Under the pieces are notes generated by a model that saw only the letters and a list, made by a program, of their open reading frames with translations, did no database searches and had not been told where the DNA came from. A stretch of 64,000 bases of DNA from CAXXFQ01 sp963674475 (lineage in GTDB: Bacteria > Planctomycetota > Planctomycetia > Pirellulales > Thermoguttaceae): positions 744,001-808,000 of the forward strand of contig CAXXFQ010000024.1 in the NCBI GenBank assembly GCA_963674475.2. The letters run 5' to 3'. Shown here piece after piece: positions 9,421 through 18,900 of this stretch (positions are counted from its first letter, which is position 1; each line of letters starts with the position of its first letter). Position numbers and translations under genes: made by a program.

Positions 9421-9503
9421 CATAATCAGCGATTTTTTAAATCGCCAATTATGTGGGAAACATCCGGTTTCCCCTAGCAGCCCGTTTTTTACCAGGCTGC
9501 TAG
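9421..9503. terminator. Two strong hairpins between convergent genes (bidirectional terminator region)
   Basis: The convergent gap 9249-9544 holds two inverted repeats. The first (9421-9453) has arms CATAAT-CA-GCGATTT and AAATCGC-CA-ATTATG around TTT, fully paired except for one 2-base mismatch. The second (9474-9503) has perfect 9-base arms CTAGCAGCC and GGCTGCTAG around a T-rich loop. They lie between the ends of the HzsA-related gene and the GH78 gene and probably end transcription from both sides. No U-tract directly follows the stems, so a repeat element is an alternative. Confidence 0.5.
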
Positions 9504-9544
9504 CCGACCGGTTTCTCGATAACACGGACCACCTCAAGCAAAGC

Positions 9545-11911
9545 CTAGTTCGCCCTTTTTTCGGTAATTACTTCAACCCGGGCCGGGAGCGATTCGTTGC
9601 TGATTCGCATGCCCTCGGGAATAGATAACTTCAATCCGCGTGACTTTTGGTAGCTTGCGGAAATCGGTCCGGCGACGGTGGGGAAGCGGACTTCGATCTG
9701 TTCGAGGGAGCTTGGAATTTGCGGGGCAAGGTGAATACTTTTCCAGCCGGGCTCACTCGGGGTGATTCCGAAGGTCTTCGCGATAAGGATCCATATCGGG
9801 GTAGCGCAGGCGGGGTGACAGTAGCTGGTATTCCATTTCAGTTCCGGTGCCCACGCTTCCATGGTCGCGGTCGCGCCGCTGCGAACCATCTCGTGCCACG
9901 AGTGCTTGTCGCGACAGGTGAGAAGCTCGTAGGCCAATTCCCCTTCGCCCGCCCCATAAAGCCCGGCAAGGACGTAGGGAGCTGCGTAAAGCCCGCAATC
10001 CAGACGTTTTTGACGAAGGAATTCCGTGACGCTTCCTTGCTGCGACTTCGGAACCAAGCCAAAATGCAACGGGAACGCCGACGCGTGCAAGGCGTGGTGT
10101 TGCGAACCCACACCATCGCGATAGGTGCCCGTTTTTACATCAAGAAGGGACTGAAACGTTTCATAGAGACGGTTGGCTTTCTGGGCATACGGCGTGCCGT
10201 CACGTCCTACCGCACGACAAACTCGGGCGGCCTCTTTCAACGAACCGTAGTAAAACGCGTTGACGACGGTGTTGACCCCGTTCTTCGTTCCCTCGTAGTC
10301 GTATCCGCCTCGTAAATTCGAGGGCCAATCGACCAGTACCCATTTATGACGATCCACTCCGGCAAGGAGCCCTTCTTGATTTTCAAGTCGTTCAAAATAC
10401 CCGAAAAGTTTTTTCAGCGCCCCGGCATCAATCAGTGCCGCGACGGTTTCCGTATCGCCTGTCATATCGTGATAGTAGGCCAGCATTATCGGCCACACGA
10501 GTGACCATTCGGCCAATTCCTGTTTGTATCCGCCTGGCGCGACACAGAGCATCCCCTCGTCGAAACGCTGGGAATGATGGAAATCGATCAGCGCCTTCTT
10601 GGCCAAGGCAGGATCGGCCGTTAACAGAAGATGCGACAAAACGGTCATATAGGTATCGCCCGTATACTGTCCCTTCTCCCGGGTCGCGCAATCGACGTAC
10701 ACGTCCTGGCAGCCCATCCGGAGCCCCTCGACGCAGATCTTCCAGATATCGTTGAGCAGTGGATTGGAGGAATGGAAGGAAAAACGGTCCTTGTCCATCG
10801 GGAAGTGACGGACTTGGACCCAGACTTCCGGCCGGCTCGGAGCGTTGAGGATTTCTATATAACGGAACCCACGATAGTCGAAGTATTCGACCAGATCTTC
10901 ATTGCCGGAAAGGGTAATCCGATCCACATAATCGCAGTTGCACCGCATTTTGTGACGCACTGAACCATCGTCGTTGAGCTCTTCCCCATGCCAAACGGTG
11001 ACGGCGTGTCCCTTGGCCCCATTGAGGCGAATTCGCGTATGCCCGACGACCTCTTGGCCAAAATCATAGAGATAGTGCCCCTTGCCCTTGTCGATAACCT
11101 GCTTGGGTTTCCAGTCGGAGTGTTCGAGCAACGGGGTGATTCTCGACGAAAACTCATGGTCCTGTCGCTCGACCAGGGGAGATCGCCAAGCCCTATCGTC
11201 AAACCCGACGCTACGGTAGCCGCGTGGCCATTTTTGCAAATCAAGGTTTTCGTTAAATTGGGTAGCGTAACCGAAGACCCGATCGTGCGAATAGGCGTCA
11301 CATGTCACGCATTTCCACGTTGAATCGGTCGTAACGAGCTGGTGAGAACCGTCCTCCATTTCCAGATCCAGACGGACCAGCAGACCGCTTCGATTGTCGG
11401 CACTGGTAAAAGCACGCGTGGTCAGCCCGTGATAGTAAACGTGGGCAGCCAAGCAATTTTCCCCGGCGCTGAGATATTCGGTGACGTCGAGGGTCGCATA
11501 GGGATGGGCAAAGTAATAACCCGGGTCCGGACCTTGCAGGACAAACTTTCCGTTCATGGTAAAACGATAATGATCGTCACCGGTAATCTGCAAAACCGCC
11601 TTGCGCGGCTTCTCGGCGAGCCGGATTTCTTTCCGAAACAACGTATGAACGTTCTTCAGCCGCGTGGCTTTTTCCTTGGTTTCCCCCGCCTCGAAGACGC
11701 CCAGAATGGGTTCGTCCGCAAAGTCGGGGTTGCGAATCCAGGGAGTATCCTCAATCGGAGCCGCGATTGAAACGACACCAAAGGAATTTAACAACAACCA
11801 GGCGAAAACCAGGACAAAAGTGCCACGCAACCAGCAAGGGCGAAATTTAGTTTCCCCCACGCAAACCTTGCCAAACGGCATGTCAATCATTCCAATTATT
11901 TCATGAGACAT
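9545..11911 (-). CDS. Secreted glycoside hydrolase family 78 (alpha-L-rhamnosidase-like)
   Basis: 788 residues. After an extended N-terminus, a hydrophobic signal segment lies at about 29-50 (GTFVLVFAWLLLNSFGVVSI). Residues 90-370 are the beta-sandwich modules typical of bacterial rhamnosidases (FTMNGKFVLQGPDPGYY; YDFGQEVVGHTRIRL). Residues 380-700 are the (alpha/alpha)6 barrel with the family signature VDCATREKGQYTGD at 406-419, where family members carry DCPQRDERLGWTGD and the acidic catalytic residues. A C-terminal beta domain ends the protein. It probably releases terminal rhamnose from plant or algal polysaccharide outside the cytoplasm. It lies 67 bp downstream of the GH67/GH20-like gene on the same strand, so the two may be co-transcribed. 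Methionines at residues 8 and 11 are alternative starts. Confidence 0.85.
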   Translation of the reverse strand: MSHEIIGMIDMPFGKVCVGETKFRPCWLRGTFVLVFAWLLLNSFGVVSIAAPIEDTPWIRNPDFADEPILGVFEAGETKEKATRLKNVHTLFRKEIRLAEKPRKAVLQITGDDHYRFTMNGKFVLQGPDPGYYFAHPYATLDVTEYLSAGENCLAAHVYYHGLTTRAFTSADNRSGLLVRLDLEMEDGSHQLVTTDSTWKCVTCDAYSHDRVFGYATQFNENLDLQKWPRGYRSVGFDDRAWRSPLVERQDHEFSSRITPLLEHSDWKPKQVIDKGKGHYLYDFGQEVVGHTRIRLNGAKGHAVTVWHGEELNDDGSVRHKMRCNCDYVDRITLSGNEDLVEYFDYRGFRYIEILNAPSRPEVWVQVRHFPMDKDRFSFHSSNPLLNDIWKICVEGLRMGCQDVYVDCATREKGQYTGDTYMTVLSHLLLTADPALAKKALIDFHHSQRFDEGMLCVAPGGYKQELAEWSLVWPIMLAYYHDMTGDTETVAALIDAGALKKLFGYFERLENQEGLLAGVDRHKWVLVDWPSNLRGGYDYEGTKNGVNTVVNAFYYGSLKEAARVCRAVGRDGTPYAQKANRLYETFQSLLDVKTGTYRDGVGSQHHALHASAFPLHFGLVPKSQQGSVTEFLRQKRLDCGLYAAPYVLAGLYGAGEGELAYELLTCRDKHSWHEMVRSGATATMEAWAPELKWNTSYCHPACATPIWILIAKTFGITPSEPGWKSIHLAPQIPSSLEQIEVRFPTVAGPISASYQKSRGLKLSIPEGMRISNESLPARVEVITEKRAN

Positions 11912-11978
11912 TTTTCAAAAGCTCTCTAGCGCATTGAAAATTTTCCAACTGATTCAGCCATTTGCCCAGCAGCCCGGG

Positions 11979-14381
11979 TTAGTTGACTGGTTGGCCGGTT
12001 TGGTTTTTGGAAATCTCGGAAGTGTGTTCCTCTAACTGGATTTCCAACGTTTCGTGCAGGCTTCGCAGCTTTTCCCGCAACGAGTACGGCGTGTAGACAT
12101 AGTCCTGCTCGTGCTGGAAGCCGAGACGCGAGTCACGCTCCGCGGCAAGGAGCGAAAGCTCGGTCCGGGCAATCTCCTCGCGGACGATGGTTTTCATCCG
12201 GTCGAGTATCGCGAGCTTCTTCTGACGGTCCTTCTCCGCAGCCAGTTGTAATCGAAGGTCTTCAAACTCAAGGATGGCGCAGTTGCTTTGCATCATTCGC
12301 TGCAGATGTTCAGCCACCACCACTTCGCGGAGGGCCCGCTGCCGTTTGGATTCCGGACTCCCCAAAGCCGCGGCCCGATACAGCTTCAGACCTTCTTCCA
12401 TTTCGTCGGACGAGAGCCGTAGGTATTTCAGGAATACCGGCAGAATTTGTCGCTCTGGTCCAACGTAGATTCCAGTCGCAATCCTTGCGTAAATCTCGGC
12501 CTTGTTAGTCTTATTGGTAAAGTCGGGGTAAAAGACCATCCGAGAGACAGCGAAAGGCCAGTAAGGGTTGACGCCTACTCCGAAACCTCCCATCCACTTG
12601 TCGTGATCCGACCAGGAATGTTTGAACGTCGTGGTCCGAAGCGGAGGCTCCTGAAAGAAAAGAGGATTGCCCACGGCGTTGTTGGTTCCCATGTTCGGGC
12701 CGGTGTCCGGCATGAGGCGAATGGCCCGGCTGAAGTGGTCCCACGCCCCCAGAACGGCCTCTTTCTTCCCGGCTCCGAAATCACGCGCGGCAATCCCGCC
12801 TAACAGCTCCTCCAGCGGCGGCGCGTCGCTCCAGCAGTACCACGCCCGCAACTCGGTCATGAAATTCGGTGTGTAACCGCTGCTCCAACTTTCCATGGTG
12901 CCGTTGACGCCGAACTTCTCGAGCGCCTCGTACCGCTTGTGCCATTGGTGCGGAAACGGGAGGTAGGGGATCGTGCCGAACTGCCAGGCGGCAAAGGTAT
13001 CGGCCTTGGAATAGACCTTCATTTTCCGCTTCCGAAGTTCAGTAATCTGAGCTTCCGTCACTTCCGCGGGCCCAATTTGGTTCAGCGAATAGTCTGCCAA
13101 ATACCCTTGCATCCCGTCGAGTTCGAAACTCTTTCCGTTTTCCCAGGTCAAAAGCGGTATCGCATCGGCCGGAAGTTGCTGGACGAAATAACGCTTCATG
13201 TCGACGTTACTTGGATGGAAATAGATATTGTATTCCCAGGGCAAGACCTCGATCGCCGGATTCACCCGATGGCACTCCTCGGCCACGATTGCCACGGCCC
13301 GGGCCCAGTTGCGGGCCCATTCTTGCACTCGTTCCTTGCCACCGCCGTGGAAAGCTCCCCACTTCTTGTACCAAAAACCTTCTGTCAAGAGGACGTAACC
13401 TTGGATGTCGGGAAATTCTTTTACGTTATCCCGTACCAGCTTGCGCAAGCCTGCTTCGCTTTCCGGTGTGCCCACGTACTGGTAGATGATCGGAGCGTAG
13501 ACCTTGATGCCGAAACGGGAAGCCCGGTTGATCAAATCTCGCATTTTGGCCGGATTCTGACGACGCGTCCCGAAAAGCGCTCGCGCGAAATGGTCCGTCG
13601 AATTCTCGACCGTGGTGCGATCCCCATTCGGGTTGGCGTAGACCGAGGCGTAGATGGCGTCAAAGCCGTCGTGGGCCAAATGGGAGAGCAACTGATCCGG
13701 CCACTCCATCCACCCCATCCACGATTGGACCATACGCACGTCGTAGAGACTGTGCCGGACCGTCTTCAAGTTGGCGGGCAAAAAAGGCGCTTCGCGCAGA
13801 TTCATCCGCTCTTCCAGATTATAAAGCCCGAACATGGCACCCCGTTCGTCGTACCCGCACACGATGATCCGCTCCGGCGTCACGACAATCTCGTAGTCCT
13901 TCGGTTTTTTCAGTGCCGTCCCGCATCCGGGAATCTGATCGCGTGTTCCGACGACGACGCACTGTTTGAGGTTTTGCCATCCGTCGAGTGAATCCCGGCC
14001 TTCGACGTCGATTTGAACGTTCATCGACGTGGCCAGATAGTCTTGGAGGTCGGCAACGGCGGTTTCAAGGACCGGCGAGCTTTTTTGGTTCCAAACGAGC
14101 TTCCATCCCTGCTTGGGCAGCGCCATCTCGCCGGTTTGGAGCTTGGCCTCGAAATCACGCCTTTGGACGTGCCTCGGGCCGGTCGACAGACGCTTGTGGT
14201 AGTCGTAAGGTTTCTCTTGAGGAAGGACGCGTTGGACTTCTCGAGCAAACTCCTCGGTGGTCACCTCAGCCTGGGCGGGTGTCGGGGTGTGGAGAGACCA
14301 GCCAACGACCAGGATCAAGCCTGCGATGACCGGGGATAGGGTTGATACCAGAAGATACCTGCTAAGACCAATGACTTTCAT
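11979..14381 (-). CDS. Secreted alpha-glucuronidase/GH20-like glycosidase
   Basis: 800 residues from the ATG at 14381, which has GGAG five bases upstream and begins the signal peptide (SRYLLVSTLSPVIAGLILVV). The open frame extends 70 codons further upstream, but that stretch does not look coding. Residues about 60-210 form the alpha/beta pre-domain shared by GH67 glucuronidases and GH20 hexosaminidases (YEIVVTPERIIVCGYDERGA, LYNLEERM). A TIM-barrel region follows (WPDQLLSHLAHDGFDAIYAS; IQGYVLLTEGFWYK; LPWEYNIYFHP). The C-terminal 150 residues are helical and charged. I cannot assign catalytic residues with certainty. Together with the GH78 gene it suggests breakdown of a rhamnose- and uronate-containing polymer. 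Confidence 0.7.
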   Translation of the reverse strand: MKVIGLSRYLLVSTLSPVIAGLILVVGWSLHTPTPAQAEVTTEEFAREVQRVLPQEKPYDYHKRLSTGPRHVQRRDFEAKLQTGEMALPKQGWKLVWNQKSSPVLETAVADLQDYLATSMNVQIDVEGRDSLDGWQNLKQCVVVGTRDQIPGCGTALKKPKDYEIVVTPERIIVCGYDERGAMFGLYNLEERMNLREAPFLPANLKTVRHSLYDVRMVQSWMGWMEWPDQLLSHLAHDGFDAIYASVYANPNGDRTTVENSTDHFARALFGTRRQNPAKMRDLINRASRFGIKVYAPIIYQYVGTPESEAGLRKLVRDNVKEFPDIQGYVLLTEGFWYKKWGAFHGGGKERVQEWARNWARAVAIVAEECHRVNPAIEVLPWEYNIYFHPSNVDMKRYFVQQLPADAIPLLTWENGKSFELDGMQGYLADYSLNQIGPAEVTEAQITELRKRKMKVYSKADTFAAWQFGTIPYLPFPHQWHKRYEALEKFGVNGTMESWSSGYTPNFMTELRAWYCWSDAPPLEELLGGIAARDFGAGKKEAVLGAWDHFSRAIRLMPDTGPNMGTNNAVGNPLFFQEPPLRTTTFKHSWSDHDKWMGGFGVGVNPYWPFAVSRMVFYPDFTNKTNKAEIYARIATGIYVGPERQILPVFLKYLRLSSDEMEEGLKLYRAAALGSPESKRQRALREVVVAEHLQRMMQSNCAILEFEDLRLQLAAEKDRQKKLAILDRMKTIVREEIARTELSLLAAERDSRLGFQHEQDYVYTPYSLREKLRSLHETLEIQLEEHTSEISKNQTGQPVN

Positions 14382-14728
14382 TTTTCTCCATTTTCGCTTG
14401 GGGAGCAAACGCGACGTTCGTACAAACCGCGTACTTGTTACCAGACTCATTTCGGCATTCGGCCGACGGACGACCGGGCAGTCGCCAGAAGCTTCCCGCT
14501 TCATAAAATTTATACATGTCGATGAAAATACTATAGCAGACGCCTCCGGAGTCTGGCAAGTCGACGGGATCCGCATCGCGAACGTTGGCACCGCTTTGGC
14601 TGTGGTATCGAAACCACTTTGATCGCCATAGGGATTTCAGACCGAGTCATCTTTATCCCTCGAGCAAAACCAAAGCAACCACGGACTTCCCAAAGCGGCG
14701 GGATCTCCCTCGATAACGGGCATGACGC
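14382..14728. other. Intergenic region, no gene seen
   Basis: About 350 bp separating the TlpA-like gene end from the glucuronidase-like start. It presumably holds the promoter of the glucuronidase-like gene. No convincing ORF, hairpin or promoter was identified. Confidence 0.4.
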
Positions 14729-15856
14729 CTAAGGTTTTTTCGCCAGTTCCGCCTCGATTCGTTTCTCACTTGGTGGATCGTGAGAAAAGCCCCAGGTCAC
14801 CATTCCGTCTCGGCCGATCAGGAAATAGTGGGGGAAACTCGAGTTGGCGTACTTCTTCACGGTTTCTCCATCGTCAAGGACAACGGGAAAGCGGAGCGGA
14901 TTCTTTTCGAGAAACGCTTCCAGTCCGTCGGCATTCTGAGACGAATGGACACCAACGACCTCGAGCCCCTGGTCATGGTATTTTTCGTAAAGCCGGTTCA
15001 CTTCCGGTAATTTTTCGCAGCAGGGTCCGCACCACGCGGCCCAAAAGTCGACAAGCACCACCTTCCCTTTGAGTTTTTCGAGATCGGTGATCCCCTCGGC
15101 CGGAAAAGTGGCGGAACCGGAGATCTCTGGAGCCGGTTTTCCGATGAGACTTTCTTTGATCGCCTTCTGTGCGACCTTGGCCCGTGCCAAGTAGCCGGGG
15201 CAACGGTTGGCCATCAGTAAATCCCCTTCGTCTTGGCATTGGGCTTTGCCTTGAAACACTCGCCCTAACTTCTCGTTGCCACAAAAAGTTTGCCCACCGC
15301 ATCCATTTTCTCGTAGTTTCTCATGTTGGAAACGAATCAGCGCATCGATTGCTTTGAGATCGCCGTTGGGCGAGGTACATATCCAGTACCAGCTCTGTTG
15401 CTTAACGACAAGAAGCCTACTTGCTCGAATAACCATTTTTTCACTTGGCAATTCTTCAAGGGTCGGCCAGGTCTCGCCCTCTTTTGATTGCCGAAATACG
15501 CGAAGTCGGCCCATGGTCTCTCGAACGAAATACGGGCCGTACTGAACGGAGAAGACCGGGAATTGGGGATCGACATCAAAGACCGGTTTTAGTTTAGGGT
15601 CGATTTTGGCCAGAACAATTTGCCATTCCAATTCATCCGGAGCGGCAACCAGCGACGCGACCAGCCAGCCGTCCTTCTCGGTAACGGTCAACGTCTGCTC
15701 GGGAATCTCCAAGCCGCCCCCGCTCATTCCCGGTATCGTCTTCTCAAGAGGAAAGACCGAATCTTTTGGATTTTGCCCCGTTTCCGCTTGGGTGAAACAG
15801 GGGCACGTCAAAAATAATAGCGCAAAAGCAAGATGAGTAAATAGTCGTCGATTCAT
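14729..15856 (-). CDS. Exported TlpA/ResA-like thioredoxin-fold protein
   Basis: 375 residues with a signal peptide (LFTHLAFALLFLTCPCFTQA). Residues 30-230 are a planctomycete-type domain of unknown role with several cysteines. Residues about 240-375 are a TlpA/AhpC-TSA thioredoxin domain: KPAPEISG entry, VVLVDFWAAWCGPCCEK with the CGPC pair at 276-279 plus an extra Cys280, and the cis-Pro strand SFPHYFLIGRDG. It should reduce disulfides in exported proteins, for example apocytochromes, which fits the multiheme proteins nearby. It follows the M56 fusion gene on the same strand, with a hairpin in the 90-bp gap, so transcription is probably partly independent. Confidence 0.85.
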   Translation of the reverse strand: MNRRLFTHLAFALLFLTCPCFTQAETGQNPKDSVFPLEKTIPGMSGGGLEIPEQTLTVTEKDGWLVASLVAAPDELEWQIVLAKIDPKLKPVFDVDPQFPVFSVQYGPYFVRETMGRLRVFRQSKEGETWPTLEELPSEKMVIRASRLLVVKQQSWYWICTSPNGDLKAIDALIRFQHEKLRENGCGGQTFCGNEKLGRVFQGKAQCQDEGDLLMANRCPGYLARAKVAQKAIKESLIGKPAPEISGSATFPAEGITDLEKLKGKVVLVDFWAAWCGPCCEKLPEVNRLYEKYHDQGLEVVGVHSSQNADGLEAFLEKNPLRFPVVLDDGETVKKYANSSFPHYFLIGRDGMVTWGFSHDPPSEKRIEAELAKKP

Positions 15857-15897
15857 CGTAAAAAAACCTCTCTTTTCACGGTTTGCCTGATTAACAT

Positions 15898-15932
15898 CAG
15901 CAGCCCAAAAAGATCAAAGAGACGGGTTGCTG
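15898..15932. terminator. Hairpin downstream of the M56 fusion gene
   Basis: Arms CAGCAGCCC and GGGTTGCTG (8 of 9 pair, the other a G-T) around a 17-base loop, between the stop of the M56 gene and the start of the TlpA-like gene. It lacks a clear U-tract, so it may be a weak terminator. Confidence 0.4.
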
Positions 15933-15946
15933 CCCCAATACGAATT

Positions 15947-18900
15947 TCACTTGGTTGAACCGGTTTCAAGACTCTCACGCAGGCGATCCAACTCCTCGGG
16001 CGTGATCCGCTGCGCGGTGGTCTTGATCATCTTCATGAAATAATCGATCTCCTTCGGCGCCGACGGGAAACCGATGTTCCCCTCCGGACTGTCGGAGTTG
16101 ATGAGCGCCGTTCCGTCGGAGTCGAGAATCACGAACCGCGGAATGCTGCCGTTTCGGTCCGGTCGAAGACGCTTTAGTACCTGACCGCCATGGGGATATC
16201 GCCACCGGTCGATCTTGACCACGACATAGTCGGGCGAGAGGATCGCCTCCTGCGACTTCAGGAAACGGGCCAGCCGATGGCAAGGTCTGCAATTGACGCC
16301 GGCGGTTTCATAGACCAGAACTCGCTTGTTATCCCGTTTCGCCTGGGCAAGTGCCTCGGCCAACAAGGTTTCGGCGTCAGGGTGTTCGGGAGCGTGCTTT
16401 TTGAGAAAGGCAAGAAGTTTTTTACGGTCGACCGAGTCGGCCTTCGACACGGCGGACGCCCCTTCGCTTGCCAGCAGTTTCCCGTCGGCATCAATGACCA
16501 AAAGCGCCGGTTGATCCAGTTCAGAGAGATCGACACCGAAACGGGTTTTCAAAAACGCCACCGTTTCTTCCGCCTGATCGCTCTTGGAATCGACCGCCAA
16601 CAGTCGATAATCGGCGATAGCGATTTGAAGTTCCTCTAACACGGAGTCGAAATAGCGTTGATAATACTCTCGATAGGCTTCACTCTTGGGGTCGGTAAAG
16701 AGGATCAGGACCCGCTGTTGTGTCGACTGAATCTTTTTCAATGTCGCGTCGAGACACGATTGGAAAGACCCCGACTTGTCGAAAAAGGTCTTGGCGACCT
16801 GTTCATCGAATGTCGGAGGGCGATACGGGTGCGGCGCCGTCGAAAGCTGTAGATCGCCCAAGGAAATCGGTTTTGGCTCTTTGACGGCGATCTGCCCCAG
16901 GGGTTTGCTGACCCCTCCCGCCGTAAATCCGCCCCCTTCCAATGGAGTACTCAAATGGTACTCGGCACCGATGATAAGACCGGTAATCTTGAAGTGTCCG
17001 TCCGCATCGGTCTTGACGCTGCTGCCAAAACGAACACTACAGCTTTCCAAGGGCGTACCATCTTCCTTGACGCCGTAGACACGAACGCCGCACTCAATCT
17101 TGCGATCGGCCAGCGGCTTTCCACTGCCTCCGTCGAGCAACCGTCCTTCGGCCGAGGTCGTCGGTTGTACCTCGATCGTTATCTCTTCATCGTCGCCGGT
17201 GATTTCCACCATACCACCAAGTGTACCGTCTTTGTTTTTCGCCTGGACAAACATTTGGTTCAGCGATCGCTTCGTTCGGAATCGTCCTTGACTGTCGGTC
17301 GTTACCAAGAAATCCCGGCCTGAAAATGATCTTGCAACGCCGTACACTTTCGCATCGGCCACCGGCTTCGAATCGTCTCCTTGAAGTACCACCCGTCCCG
17401 AGAGGACACCACGGTTGGGTCGCGGAGCGTGCAAATCGAACTGGAGCGACTTTTCTTTCGTAACGGTGACCTCTTTCGTGGGAGCGTTATCAGGCCCTTT
17501 TAAGTTATATGTGCCAGGGCCGACATGGAATTCATAACGGCCATTTGTGTCGGTCGTTGCATGACGCCAAAAGTTGACAATTATGGCCCGGTTCCTATGG
17601 GTCGGGTTGGGCAATTGCTTTTCGGGCGGCAATTTGTGGTACTCCGGCCCTTCCCGCCAAAGCCTCATTGATTGGCCCGCCCACGGTTTCATGTCCGGTC
17701 CGACAGTCACTTGGCCGTAAATTTTACAGGCTGGTTGAAGGACGATTTCAACGTCATTGATCGGTTTGTCAGGACGCAGGACAATTCCTTCGGTAGTCGT
17801 CCCCGCCCATTCGGAATTTTCGACCTCAATCATGTAAAACTGATCGGGGTAGGCGTGAAACTCGAAACTTCCATCGGCATCCGTCTGAACCGATTGTCGA
17901 AACCGATCGGTTTGGTATCCGGCACCGATTGCGGTCATCTTTAAATCGGCGGCGAGCCGACCGTCGGGGAAACGGACTTTTCCACCCAGCAAGACGGTAC
18001 GAACCAACCGGGCCGTCAGTTCTTTTTTATCCCCCTTGGGGTCAAACTCGATTCGCTTTGACAAGCAATATTCTTGGGGGGGAGAATAGCTGAAGGTGAT
18101 CTTATCGGTATTCCATGCAGGCAACCAATCGAAACGAACCAGGCCGTGGACGTCAGTTTTTTCCGTAAGTTCGCGTATTCCACTTACGTTCAACGTATTC
18201 CAATGCTCTAAGGCGGATTGCCTCGGTTTCTGGAAATACCAAGAATTAACCTTCGCCCCCGCCATCGGCTTTCCCTCAGGATCGAGGAGCTTGACCTGTA
18301 CCGTTCGGGCCCCGTCGAGCGTCAAGACGGTCGACATTTTTATCTCCAACTCGTCAGACGGGCCGCTCTCGAGTGACGCCATATCCTTGGGCTTGAACGC
18401 GACATAGTCCAATCCGAACCCCGACTTCAGAGCGAAAACGTTTTGCATCGGTGCCTCGGCCGGGACGCGTAGCGTGCATTTTCCGTTCCGATCGGTATGC
18501 CCAGAATCCAATGGTTCGACCGTAAGACTCGCGCCGACAAACGCTCCCGATACCGGTTTCGACTCGCCGTCGACGACCGAAACGTCGATCACCCGCGCGG
18601 GGCGAAGGGTCAGTCGAACCGGCTCGCGTGGCTTCTCCTTCGGGTTTGTTACCCACGGAAAGCGATAAAACGCCTGCTGAGACCCATCGGCCAAGCGGGC
18701 CAGGATTGTTCGGCCACGCGGCGGGACCTCGACATCAAATCGAAAACGCCCCGACGCGTCGCTTTGGACAATCGGGTCTTGTTTGCGGAGCAATAAAAGC
18801 TGCAACGAAACCCCGGCGACCGGCCGCCCTTCCGGATCGACAACGACGCCCTCGACCGGTATCGTCTTCCTCGCCTCCTTTTTCGAGTCACCTTTCGCTT